Below, one piece after another: positions 15,571 through 22,813 of a DNA stretch of 24,994 nucleotides; the first letter of the stretch is position 1, and each line of letters opens with the position of its first letter. Origin of the DNA: JAAYJR01 sp964495655. GTDB taxonomy: Bacteria; Bacteroidota; Bacteroidia; Bacteroidales; Prolixibacteraceae. A program made the translations under genes and the position numbers. The stretch covers positions 1 through 24,994 of the forward strand of contig CAZBWK010000065.1 in NCBI GenBank assembly GCA_964495655.1, given 5' to 3'. Under the pieces are notes generated by a model. That model was not told the origin of the DNA. It did not search any database and saw only the letters and a program-made list of their open reading frames with translations.

Positions 15571-15744
15571 ATATGGGCTAGAACAAAGCAACCTTTTACA
15601 CTAATTAAATAAGATAAACTACATATATAGAAAATTACATCTAAAGATCTGCTTATTTTCTTTGTATTAATAAAACAACTCTCCACTGCAATATCATTAC
15701 AGAGAATTATTGTTGACTGGGGGTGACTTTCCTATTATGTGTTT
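15571..15744. other. Intergenic region
   Basis: No gene or strong signal is visible. It is downstream of the exported protein gene 15745-16167 on the minus strand. A weak hairpin-like CTCT/AGAG pair lies near 15680-15705. Confidence 0.3.
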
Positions 15745-16167
15745 CTATGATTTGCCTACAGGTATTATATTAATAATATTAATCTCATATGTTCCACTGA
15801 ATGTTTCATCCCCTTTTGTTACCCCTGTTAAAGTTAATTCATGAGGACCTAACCAATCATTCTCAATACATAAATCTTTAATATCCCCAATCACAAACTT
15901 GGCAACAAAATTACCCTGATTGTCAAACTTACTCCAGGAAATTGCTACACCATCCAGCTTTACTGATGCTGCAAGTACTGATCCATATGCAATATTAGTA
16001 TGAACAGTAACCCATTGTCCTGAATTGTTCAGATTTAAAGTGCTTGGCGAGACCTGAATTTCAATTTCAATATCAATCTCATCCTGACAGTAAGTATTAA
16101 ATCCTGCAAATAACAATAAGAATAATACCATAACTGAGGTAAGTAATTTTTTGACTTGTTTTTTCAT
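15745..16167 (-). CDS. Exported hypothetical protein
   Basis: This is a 140-aa protein with a clear N-terminal signal peptide (KKLLTSVMVLFLLLFAGFNT before YCQ). The mature part is beta-rich with an acidic start (DEIDIEIEIQVSPSTLNL), and then alternating strands (VTVHTNIAYG, AASVKLDGVAISW, FVAKFVIGDIKDL, HELTLTGVT) typical of an Ig-like or cohesin-like sandwich domain. No enzyme motif or sorting tail is visible. The only cysteine pair is C at the signal end and one in DLCIEND. It should be periplasmic or surface exposed. The function is unknown. Confidence 0.75.
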   Translation of the reverse strand: MKKQVKKLLTSVMVLFLLLFAGFNTYCQDEIDIEIEIQVSPSTLNLNNSGQWVTVHTNIAYGSVLAASVKLDGVAISWSKFDNQGNFVAKFVIGDIKDLCIENDWLGPHELTLTGVTKGDETFSGTYEINIINIIPVGKS

Positions 16168-16365
16168 GATTAAAAATTAATAGTTAATATCTTAAATATA
16201 AGGTAATAATAACATTCTAATTTACAACATAAACAAAGAAAAATCAAGTATTTAAAATAATATCTCACGTTGTCGCAATAAAATAGTATCACCTGCCGCT
16301 AAAAATTATACCACTTGTGATGTTGTCTCAGAAATTCATTATGGGACTATAGAGATTTTTCCTGT
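16168..16365. other. Intergenic region
   Basis: No gene is visible in this AT-rich 198-base gap. ATTATACCAC at 16306-16315 recurs around 16894-16903 upstream of the DsrE-like gene, both read on the minus strand as GTGGTATAAT. This may be a shared promoter-like element, but the evidence is thin. Confidence 0.3.
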
Positions 16366-16794
16366 TTAAAAGGTTAGAACCTTAGCACCACTCTTCAGAT
16401 AATCTGTTAGTGGCTTACCCATACCTTTCACATTGTAACCAAGTCTGCGAAGGTCTTCTGTAACATTATAAGCATTTGCACAGGCAATACATGCTTCAAT
16501 TATCACTCCATCATTTTGCATTGCTTTTACTTTTTCCTGTAATTTGCTATTTTCAGAAATAAGCTTTGCGGAAGGACCCCAGATTACCAGGGTTACTTGC
16601 TCAAACCAATTGGATGTTTTAGCAGCATGGGTATACATTAAAGCAACTCTTTCAGCTACATAGGGATCCCCACTTGTCCAAACAATAACCAGTTTATCAG
16701 GAACCTGTTCTGAAACATTGTTCTGGGAATAAATATTTAATGACAGGATTAGCAGTATTCCCATTATGTAAAGTTTAAAATGAAAGTGTTTCAT
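16366..16794 (-). CDS. Exported DsrE-family protein
   Basis: This is a 142-aa protein with an N-terminal signal peptide (FKLYIMGILLILSLNIYSQ). The mature part fits the DsrE/DsrF/YchN-like fold: KLVIVWTSGDPYVAERVALM, VTLVIWGPSAKLI, GVIIEACIACANAYNV, and the C-terminal PLTDYLKSGAKVLTF. Family members bind or relay sulfur through cysteines. Two cysteines sit close together in EACIACANAY, so a thiol or persulfide role is plausible. The signal peptide places it in the periplasm. It is the last core gene before the tRNA fragment and the integrative element. Confidence 0.85.
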   Translation of the reverse strand: MKHFHFKLYIMGILLILSLNIYSQNNVSEQVPDKLVIVWTSGDPYVAERVALMYTHAAKTSNWFEQVTLVIWGPSAKLISENSKLQEKVKAMQNDGVIIEACIACANAYNVTEDLRRLGYNVKGMGKPLTDYLKSGAKVLTF

Positions 16795-16927
16795 AATATC
16801 TTGATTTTTAATTTATTAATAATACTTTCATAAAAATAATAGATTTTTATTATACCTTAACTGTTTTACTTTTAATTATCTGTTAATCATCAATTATACC
16901 ACCTTGCAATTTTGATGCAAAATAAAA

Positions 16928-16958
16928 AGGAGTTGTAAGTATCATATTTACAACTCCT
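16928..16958 (-). terminator. Terminator of tRNA-Val
   Basis: An 11-base perfect stem (16928-16938 with 16948-16958, AGGAGTTGTAA against its complement) with a 9-base loop is followed on the minus strand by TTTTTATT. It lies just past the 3' end of the tRNA fragment. Confidence 0.8.
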
Positions 16959-16968
16959 CTCTTTCAAG

Positions 16969-17015
16969 TGGGTCGTACTGGATTCGAACCAGTGACCTCA
17001 TGCCTGTCAAGCATA
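16969..17015 (-). tRNA. 3' half of tRNA-Val (GAC), attL of the integrative element
   Basis: Read on the minus strand, this contains the anticodon stem and loop (TATGC TTGACAG GCATG, anticodon GAC at 17006-17008), a 5-base variable loop, a T arm (ACTGG TTCGAAT CCAGT) and the 3' acceptor strand ACGACCC with discriminator A. No D arm or 5' acceptor strand follows upstream: AT-rich DNA with the integrase gene starts instead. This is the pattern left when an element integrates into a tRNA gene with crossover near the anticodon. The restored full tRNA should be at the other end of the element. The CCA tail is not encoded. Confidence 0.8.
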
Positions 17016-17099
17016 ATATTCACTATATTTTTTCTTATCGAATAATATATAAAACCTTTTATATTTTGCTAATGTAAACATTTTTATTAATATATAATA

Positions 17100-17131
17100 A
17101 TTGTTTATTATTTGTTTTATTTGTAAATTTG
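17100..17131 (+). promoter_or_regulatory. Candidate integrase promoter
   Basis: ATTG ending at 17103 and TAAATTTG (17124-17131) are 20 bases apart, matching the Bacteroidota -33/-7 pattern. It overlaps the very AT-rich DNA between the attL site and the integrase. Confidence 0.4.
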
Positions 17132-17140
17132 TTTGTCAAA

Positions 17141-18445
17141 ATGTTTGCAAATATTCAAAACAGGTTTAAAATGGCACTTCCTATTATCGAACATCCGGAG
17201 CAAGACAATGCAAAGTTAAAACAAAAAAATGTTTCATTGTGCGCATTACTCGATACGCGAATAAAAAACCGTGATAATACATTTACAATCCGTATCAGGA
17301 TAATTCACGAACGAAAGGCAAAATATTACACTACGAAAATAAAAGCAACCAAAGAACAATATATAAAAATTGTCAACGGCAATCCGAGAGGAACACTGCG
17401 GGAAAACAAGGTAGTTATCTATGAATTGTTAAAAAAGGCAAATGACACGATCCTCAATATGGGATCCTTCTCATTTGAGTTATTTAAAAAAAAGTTTTTC
17501 GGAAAGCCTGGTCGATTAAGCAACGTTCATGAAGCATTTATAGAACACATAAAACAACTAAAAGCCAAAGGACAGATAAATACTGCCGGCACATATATAA
17601 CAGCTTCAAAACAGCTAAAAAAATATCACAGCAAAGAATTAAAGTTTGATGAGATAACACCCTCTTTTCTGATAGGATGGGAAAACTTTATGAAACAAGA
17701 TGGGAAAAGCCCGACAACCATATCAATAAATACCCGGTGCGTTCGCAAACTATATAATGATGCAATAAAACGTGGAGATGCCAAACAGGAACTATATCCT
17801 TTTGGTAATGAAGATGAGGATTTATATCAGCCCCCGGAGGCCAGGAATATCAAAAAAGCATTATCGAAACAGGACCTGAAAAAGATATTTGAATACCAGG
17901 CAGAGGAAGGTAGCCCTGAACAATTTTCCCGTGACATGTTTATATTCTCTTATTTAGGCAACGGGATGAATTTTAACGATATCTCCCGGTTAAAGTACTC
18001 CAACATACATAACGGCGAAATAGTGTTTATACGGCAAAAAACAGCCTCCAGACGAAAGATTAAACCCATTGCTGTTCCTATTGATGAAGATATGCAAAGA
18101 ATTATCGACACATACGGCACTAAACCGGTGATGCCGGATAATTATATTTTTAGTGTTCTTATTGCTGGACTGACACCGGCACAGGAGACTGCCCGGATAA
18201 AACAAGCCACAAAACAAACAAATAAATATCTGAAACGAATAGCCATAAAAATTGGGATTGATAATAATATTTCAACGTATTATGCACGTCATTCATTCGC
18301 AAGTGTACTGAAATTGTCAGGCGAAAATATAGCGTATATAAGCGAAAGCCTGGGGCATGCCGATCTTAAAACAACTGAAAATTATCTATCTTCGTTTGAT
18401 AGCGAAAAACGGAAAGAATCACAGAAAAAGCTAAAAGCATTTTGA
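17141..18445 (+). CDS. Tyrosine-type site-specific integrase
   Basis: This is a 434-aa tyrosine recombinase with an N-terminal arm-binding domain (SLCALLDTRIKNRDNTFTIR), a central SAM-like core-binding domain (YITASKQLKKYHSKELKFDE) and a C-terminal catalytic domain. Catalytic residues seen are Arg383 and His386 in YYARHSFA, His406 in GHADLKTTE and the nucleophile Tyr415 in ENYLSSF. The usual first Arg position reads GNGMNFND, with Asn274. This GNG form recurs in Bacteroidota integrases I know. It lies next to the tRNA-Val fragment, so it should catalyse integration and excision there. The start could instead be ATG 17171; the longer TTG-started frame at 17129 overlaps the promoter box and is less likely. 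Confidence 0.93.
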   Translation: MFANIQNRFKMALPIIEHPEQDNAKLKQKNVSLCALLDTRIKNRDNTFTIRIRIIHERKAKYYTTKIKATKEQYIKIVNGNPRGTLRENKVVIYELLKKANDTILNMGSFSFELFKKKFFGKPGRLSNVHEAFIEHIKQLKAKGQINTAGTYITASKQLKKYHSKELKFDEITPSFLIGWENFMKQDGKSPTTISINTRCVRKLYNDAIKRGDAKQELYPFGNEDEDLYQPPEARNIKKALSKQDLKKIFEYQAEEGSPEQFSRDMFIFSYLGNGMNFNDISRLKYSNIHNGEIVFIRQKTASRRKIKPIAVPIDEDMQRIIDTYGTKPVMPDNYIFSVLIAGLTPAQETARIKQATKQTNKYLKRIAIKIGIDNNISTYYARHSFASVLKLSGENIAYISESLGHADLKTTENYLSSFDSEKRKESQKKLKAF

Positions 18446-18464
18446 ATGAATTGTTTAATAGATA

Positions 18465-19337
18465 ATGAAAAAGAAATTAGATAATGAAGGGATTACTTAC
18501 TACACTTTAAAATGGGTAGAAGAAAACAAGAAATCAGAAATAGCTTACTACAGACAAAAAATTGAACAATGGGATATTATTGACAATATTCCTAAAGTAT
18601 TTAAAGAATTAACAAACTCGCTAAATGAGATACCAACTAATGGTGTAATTTTATTGTGGTTAAGGAATTTTTATATTGGAAATGGTAAGTTTAATGGTAT
18701 CCGGGAATATTACCAAAATCAAATAGAAAATTCTTCTGATAAAAATATAATTTTGAAGGCAAGTCAGCGATTAAGAGATTTATGTTACTATCAATTAAAT
18801 GAGGGATTAATAACTTTTGAGGAAGTTCAGCGAATTACTCAAAATATTAAATTTGAAAATTACGTATATAAAAAAAATAGTAAGACTGCTAAAATATTAG
18901 ATGAAATTTTATACGGTTACAAACAATTAACAGAATATGAGAAATTATTGCAAAAAAAAGAAACCCTGAAATACTTTAGTGAATTAAACGAAAAACATCA
19001 ACCGGAAAAAAAGATAACATCCAAACAAAAACTAAAAAATGGCTACTCTTCAAAAGAGTGGTGTACAATTCTGTATTTTACTGATTATTCAGAAAGAAAT
19101 GAAACGGATTACGACACAGACATTATAAAATCATTTCACGCAAAAAACAAGCTGCCATTTGCTGAAAAATCTTTTCTGCAAAATTTCAAAGATGTAAAAA
19201 GACATATTGAAAAGAGCGAAAAACAAGCAGTTAGACTAATTAAAAAAATTCTTCCATATTTTTCTAAGGACAAAGCGTTGCAGGATTATGCTGAAAACCA
19301 ACTTTCTATTATCTTAGACGACTTAGATAGAAAATAA
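18465..19337 (+). CDS. Hypothetical protein of the element
   Basis: This 290-aa protein is rich in Lys, Glu, Tyr and Asn and predicted to be mainly helical. No signal peptide, membrane segment, zinc ligands or enzymatic motif can be recognised. It starts 19 bases after the integrase stop, so it is probably co-transcribed with it. The C-terminal half carries the distinctive GYSSKEWCTILYFTDYSER, then a helical stretch with AEKSFLQNFKDVKR. It is more AT-rich than the neighbouring replication genes. Possible roles are an element accessory, regulator or defence component. I do not recognise the family and propose no function. Confidence 0.75.
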   Translation: MKKKLDNEGITYYTLKWVEENKKSEIAYYRQKIEQWDIIDNIPKVFKELTNSLNEIPTNGVILLWLRNFYIGNGKFNGIREYYQNQIENSSDKNIILKASQRLRDLCYYQLNEGLITFEEVQRITQNIKFENYVYKKNSKTAKILDEILYGYKQLTEYEKLLQKKETLKYFSELNEKHQPEKKITSKQKLKNGYSSKEWCTILYFTDYSERNETDYDTDIIKSFHAKNKLPFAEKSFLQNFKDVKRHIEKSEKQAVRLIKKILPYFSKDKALQDYAENQLSIILDDLDRK

Positions 19338-19347
19338 AAACATAAAC

Positions 19348-19362
19348 ACGTAGCCCCTACGT
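19348..19362. promoter_or_regulatory. Perfect palindrome upstream of the HTH gene
   Basis: ACGTAG CCC CTACGT is a perfect 6-base inverted repeat with a 3-base spacer. It sits in the intergenic gap (19338-19410) about 50 bases upstream of the excisionase-like gene, where an operator for that gene's product would be expected. Confidence 0.4.
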
Positions 19363-19410
19363 ATCGCCCTACCCAATTCTACCTTGCCCATAATTATAAA
19401 AGTTATAGTT

Positions 19411-19764
19411 ATGGAAGAAAAACAATTTATCCTTACTTCAATTCCTTTGCGACAATTAAATGCAATGATTAGTGTTGCAGTCAGCGAAGGATTGAAAGCG
19501 CACCAATCACAGAAAGTTGATATTAGCGAAACATCCGAACAACTTCTTACCGTTCAGGAAGCAGCAAACTTTCTTTCATTAACAAAGCCAACAATTTATT
19601 CAATGGTAAGCCATGGAGTAATACCCTCGATGAAACGTTCAAAACGGTTGTATTTTCTCCGTGAAGATTTAATAAATTATGTTAAGCAGGGCCGCAGGAA
19701 ATCGAATAAAGAAATTGAACAGGAGGCCGAAAATTATTTAACTCAAAAAAAAAAGAGGAGGTAA
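19411..19764 (+). CDS. Helix-turn-helix excisionase-like protein
   Basis: This is a 117-aa protein whose second half is a winged HTH of the MerR/excisionase (HTH_17) type. LLTVQEAANFLSLTKPTIYS forms the helix-turn-helix, and RLYFLREDLINYVKQGRR forms the wing and following helix. It is basic at the C-terminus. Such proteins direct excision of integrated elements or regulate element genes, and the position between the integrase and DUF3987 fits. I chose ATG 19411; the longer TTG start at 19384 adds a short, unconvincing leader. It precedes the DUF3987 gene by 3 bases and its tail carries that gene's AGGAGG ribosome-binding site. Confidence 0.88.
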   Translation: MEEKQFILTSIPLRQLNAMISVAVSEGLKAHQSQKVDISETSEQLLTVQEAANFLSLTKPTIYSMVSHGVIPSMKRSKRLYFLREDLINYVKQGRRKSNKEIEQEAENYLTQKKKRR

Positions 19765-19767
19765 CCC

Positions 19768-21348
19768 ATGGAACCAAAAAGAAAATGCCAGCTCACAACT
19801 GATACTGGCATTAATAACAATAAGCAACTGAAATATAGCGAAAAAAATTTGCAATTAGAACTTTATGGCGAAAAAATAGGCCTCAAAGACATGAAAGCGC
19901 CAGTCAAACATCTGACACAACCAAATAATGGCAGCGGAAAACAGCAAAAATTAAGTCCCGTTTTCGATAACCTCAACAACCCGGAGACTATTATTAACCA
20001 TGTTGAACAGTTACAAAAAGACCTTTCAGTCGAAAAGAAGCAGAAAACAAATCCTTTCCCCGTTGAGGTATTCCCAGCCACTGTTCAGGAAATAATTAAA
20101 GCCACAAACGAGGATCTTAATTACCCTATTGATTTTATTGGTGCTTCAATACTGTACGCTATTTCTGTTTCCATAGGTAACACCCACAGAGTAGAAATAA
20201 TGAAAAATTGGCAGGAAAACGCTGTTTTATATCTGTCCATTGTTGGACGTCCAGGAACAAACAAGAGCCACCCGTTTAGTTTTGCATTGAAACCGATTGA
20301 ATGCAGGGACAATCTAAATTACCAGAAATACCAAAAAGAAAAACAACTGTACGATAATATTTCAGCCCTTACAAAAAAAGAAAGGGAACAGCAGGGGTAT
20401 GATGAACCCGTAAAGCCGATTTGGGAACAGCATTTAGTTACCGACTTTACACCGGAAGCCCTTACAGACGTTCATAAATTCAACAAAAGGGGTATTGGCG
20501 TTTACACTGATGAGTTAGCAAGTTGGTTTAAGAATTTCAACCGATACAACAAAGGGAGTGAAGAACAATTTTGGTTAAGTGTGTGGAGTGGTAAACCAAT
20601 AAGGATAAACCGAAAAACAAGCGAACCGACATACATACCGTTGCCCTTTATTTCAGTTGCCGGAACTATTCAGCCAGGCATACTTAACGAATTGGCGGAA
20701 AACAGGACTGAAAACGGTTTTTTAGATAGATTACTATTTGTTGTTCCGGACAATTTGAAAAAAAATTACTGGAGCGAAACAGAGTTAAGCCCAGATATTG
20801 TCGAGAATTGGCACACCATTATTTCAACTCTTTTGGACGTATCAATAATTCAGGACGAAGCAAAAAACCCACAGCCCAAAATATTGAGGTTTACGCCAAA
20901 AGCAAAGCAGCGTTTGTTTCAATGGCAAAGGGAATTAACCGACCTAAGTAATAAGCCCGAAAATGAAGCTATAAGTGGTATTTATGCCAAAATAGAAATG
21001 TACGCTTTGAGGCTGGCTTTGATACTCGAAATGACGAGATATGCATGTAATGAAAGCGATAAACAGGCCGTTGGTGTGGAGTCAGTTGAAGGTGCAATAA
21101 ATTTGGTTGAATATTTTAAAAATTCAGCTGTTAAAGTCCACTTGATTATTTCAAATACCAATCCATTGGAAAAATACCCTGCCGACAGGAAAGCTCTTTA
21201 CGAGGTATTGCCGGACACTTTTACAACCGAAAGAGGATTACAAGTTGCAAAAGATATGGGAATACCTGAACGATCTTTAAAACGATTTTTAAATGAAAAT
21301 GAATTATTTAAACGGATAAGAAGGGGCGAATATGAAAAACTATTATAA
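19768..21348 (+). CDS. DUF3987 domain-containing ATPase
   Basis: This 526-aa protein is of the DUF3987 kind common in phages and integrative elements and is thought to act as a primase/helicase-like ATPase in element replication. A Walker A-like motif GRPGTNKSHP begins at residue 160. The family core GVYTDELASWFKNFNRYNKG, EEQFWLSVWSGKPI, PFISVAGTIQPGIL and GFLDRLLFVVPD is complete. The start is set by a strong AGGAGG at 19755-19760. It is tightly linked to the HTH gene. Downstream, the next gene is separated by the GGCA array. The family call is confident; the exact enzymatic activity is inferred from family context. Confidence 0.9.
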   Translation: MEPKRKCQLTTDTGINNNKQLKYSEKNLQLELYGEKIGLKDMKAPVKHLTQPNNGSGKQQKLSPVFDNLNNPETIINHVEQLQKDLSVEKKQKTNPFPVEVFPATVQEIIKATNEDLNYPIDFIGASILYAISVSIGNTHRVEIMKNWQENAVLYLSIVGRPGTNKSHPFSFALKPIECRDNLNYQKYQKEKQLYDNISALTKKEREQQGYDEPVKPIWEQHLVTDFTPEALTDVHKFNKRGIGVYTDELASWFKNFNRYNKGSEEQFWLSVWSGKPIRINRKTSEPTYIPLPFISVAGTIQPGILNELAENRTENGFLDRLLFVVPDNLKKNYWSETELSPDIVENWHTIISTLLDVSIIQDEAKNPQPKILRFTPKAKQRLFQWQRELTDLSNKPENEAISGIYAKIEMYALRLALILEMTRYACNESDKQAVGVESVEGAINLVEYFKNSAVKVHLIISNTNPLEKYPADRKALYEVLPDTFTTERGLQVAKDMGIPERSLKRFLNENELFKRIRRGEYEKLL

Positions 21349-21353
21349 TCAAC

Positions 21354-21439
21354 TGGCATTTGGCATTTTCGGCACTACTGGCACTAATGATATAAATTAA
21401 TGTCAATTGTGCCACAAATGCCGCTTGTGCCATGTGCCA
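21354..21439. repeat. Symmetric inverted array of eight GGCA units
   Basis: Two 31-base arms face each other across a 24-base AT-rich centre (21385-21408). The left arm (21354-21384) has TGGCA, TGGCA, CGGCA and TGGCA(C) with spacers of 2, 4 and 4 bases. The right arm (21409-21439) has the exact mirror on the other strand, with the same spacers and the same CGGCA in third place. Unit bases are conserved and spacer bases are not, so it looks like a set of protein-binding sites. It lies exactly in the gap between the DUF3987 and DUF6371 genes. It is a candidate replication origin (iteron-like) or operator. Confidence 0.85.
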
Positions 21440-21455
21440 AACAATAATTTTAAAA

Positions 21456-22805
21456 ATGAATGATAACCGATACATATTAGCATCAAATAAAGTTCCTAAG
21501 TTGGATTGTCCGTATTGTGGAGCAAAAAAGCATTGGCAACGGTACATTGATAAGAAAACGGGTAAGGTATTGCCTGATTTGTACGGACGTTGCGACAATG
21601 AAGAAAAATGCGGCAAATGGAATGATCCATATAAAATGGGATACGCAAAAACAATAAGGGAACAGGAACAAGAAATTTTTGTGAAAAGTGTGAACGCTCA
21701 AAACAAAAAATACTTTTTTACGAATACGAAACTAACACCAAAGCCTGAACCTGTGTCTATTCCTGTTGAGGTATTAAAAAAAACATTAGAACCAAAACAC
21801 TATGAACAAAACATATTCATTCAAAATCTGCTTTCCCGGGTTCCATTTCCATTTGAAACCAAAGAAATTGAAAAAGTTATCTCCCTTTATTATTTGGGCA
21901 CAATAAGAAAAGGATACAGGGCTGGGGCAGTTACCTTTCCTTTCATTGATATAAACAGCAAAATAAGGGCTATTCAGGTAAAACAATTCAACAAAACCAA
22001 TCATACCAAAGGAACGGATTTTTTGCATTCGATAATTGAAAAATGGCATCATGAAAAAAATAAACCTTTGCCTGAATGGTTAAACAATTATTTAAGAAAT
22101 GAAAAATATGTCTCATGCCTATTCGGTGAACATCTTATTTCTAAATACCCCAATAATCCCATTGGATTGGTTGAATCCCCCAAAACAGCTATTTATTGTA
22201 CCTTATATTTCGGTTTCCCTGATGATAATTATACAAACATACTCTGGCTGGCAGTCTACAACAAAAGCAGCTTTTCATTTGATAAACTTAAAATATTGCA
22301 TAACAGGGATATTTGTGTATTTCCTGACCTTTCCAAGGATGGTATTACCTTCAATGAATGGCAGAGAAAAGGAAAAGAGATTGAAAACAGATTACCCGGA
22401 ACAAAATTTATTTTTTCTGATTTATTGGAAAATTTGGCACCAGAAACTGATAAACAAGAAGGAAATGACATAGCTGATTTTTTAATAAAACTCGATTGGA
22501 GGAAGTTTAGAAAACGGGATGTTCAGCAGCAGGAAACACCTGCTCTTAGAGCAATAGAAATAGAACAAAAGGAAGAATGTAAAACTCATACAGTAAAATC
22601 ACCTGACATAGTAAAAATTATGCCTGAATATAAATCGGTTGACGTTGTTGAGACGACATCAAAGCATCAAACGATTGGTGATGTATTTGACCTTCTCAAG
22701 AAAAAATACAAATCGCTGCCCCCAAATGTGCAAATAAATATACCAGGCTGGCCGGGACGTCCATTTAAGGGTAGGGCTGCAATTTTTAATAAAAGATACA
22801 ACTAA
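21456..22805 (+). CDS. DUF6371 zinc-ribbon, toprim-like protein
   Basis: This 449-aa protein has an N-terminal zinc ribbon with Cys18 and Cys21 (CPYC) and Cys46 and Cys52 (C-x5-C), as in phage-type primases. Its middle has the DUF6371 block (GAVTFPFIDINSKIRAIQVK). A toprim-like part follows: GLVESPKTAIYCTLYFGF with the acidic Glu, and VFPDLSKDG with the Asp pair. It likely works with the DUF3987 ATPase in priming element replication. I chose ATG 21456: the upstream in-frame ATG at 21432 lies inside the GGCA array. The C-terminus is degenerate-looking and basic. The family name is moderately sure; the primase role is inferred. Confidence 0.8.
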   Translation: MNDNRYILASNKVPKLDCPYCGAKKHWQRYIDKKTGKVLPDLYGRCDNEEKCGKWNDPYKMGYAKTIREQEQEIFVKSVNAQNKKYFFTNTKLTPKPEPVSIPVEVLKKTLEPKHYEQNIFIQNLLSRVPFPFETKEIEKVISLYYLGTIRKGYRAGAVTFPFIDINSKIRAIQVKQFNKTNHTKGTDFLHSIIEKWHHEKNKPLPEWLNNYLRNEKYVSCLFGEHLISKYPNNPIGLVESPKTAIYCTLYFGFPDDNYTNILWLAVYNKSSFSFDKLKILHNRDICVFPDLSKDGITFNEWQRKGKEIENRLPGTKFIFSDLLENLAPETDKQEGNDIADFLIKLDWRKFRKRDVQQQETPALRAIEIEQKEECKTHTVKSPDIVKIMPEYKSVDVVETTSKHQTIGDVFDLLKKKYKSLPPNVQINIPGWPGRPFKGRAAIFNKRYN

Positions 22806-22813
22806 TATAAAAA

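Noticed and set aside
16969..17015. tRNA-Asp (GTC) reading on the plus strand
   Set aside because: On the plus strand the arm order is reversed (T arm before the anticodon arm). Only the minus strand gives a valid tRNA order, with anticodon GAC.
17129..17140. TTG-initiated integrase start at 17129
   Set aside because: It overlaps the probable -7 box, and ATG starts at 17141 and 17171 are better.
21354..21439. GGCA array as a simple transcription terminator
   Set aside because: No T-tract follows the arms, and the spacer bases do not pair while the units are conserved. That fits protein binding better than termination.
21432..21455. Upstream start of the DUF6371 gene
   Set aside because: The ATG at 21432 is inside the GGCA array and encodes a short, unconvincing leader; ATG 21456 is preferred.
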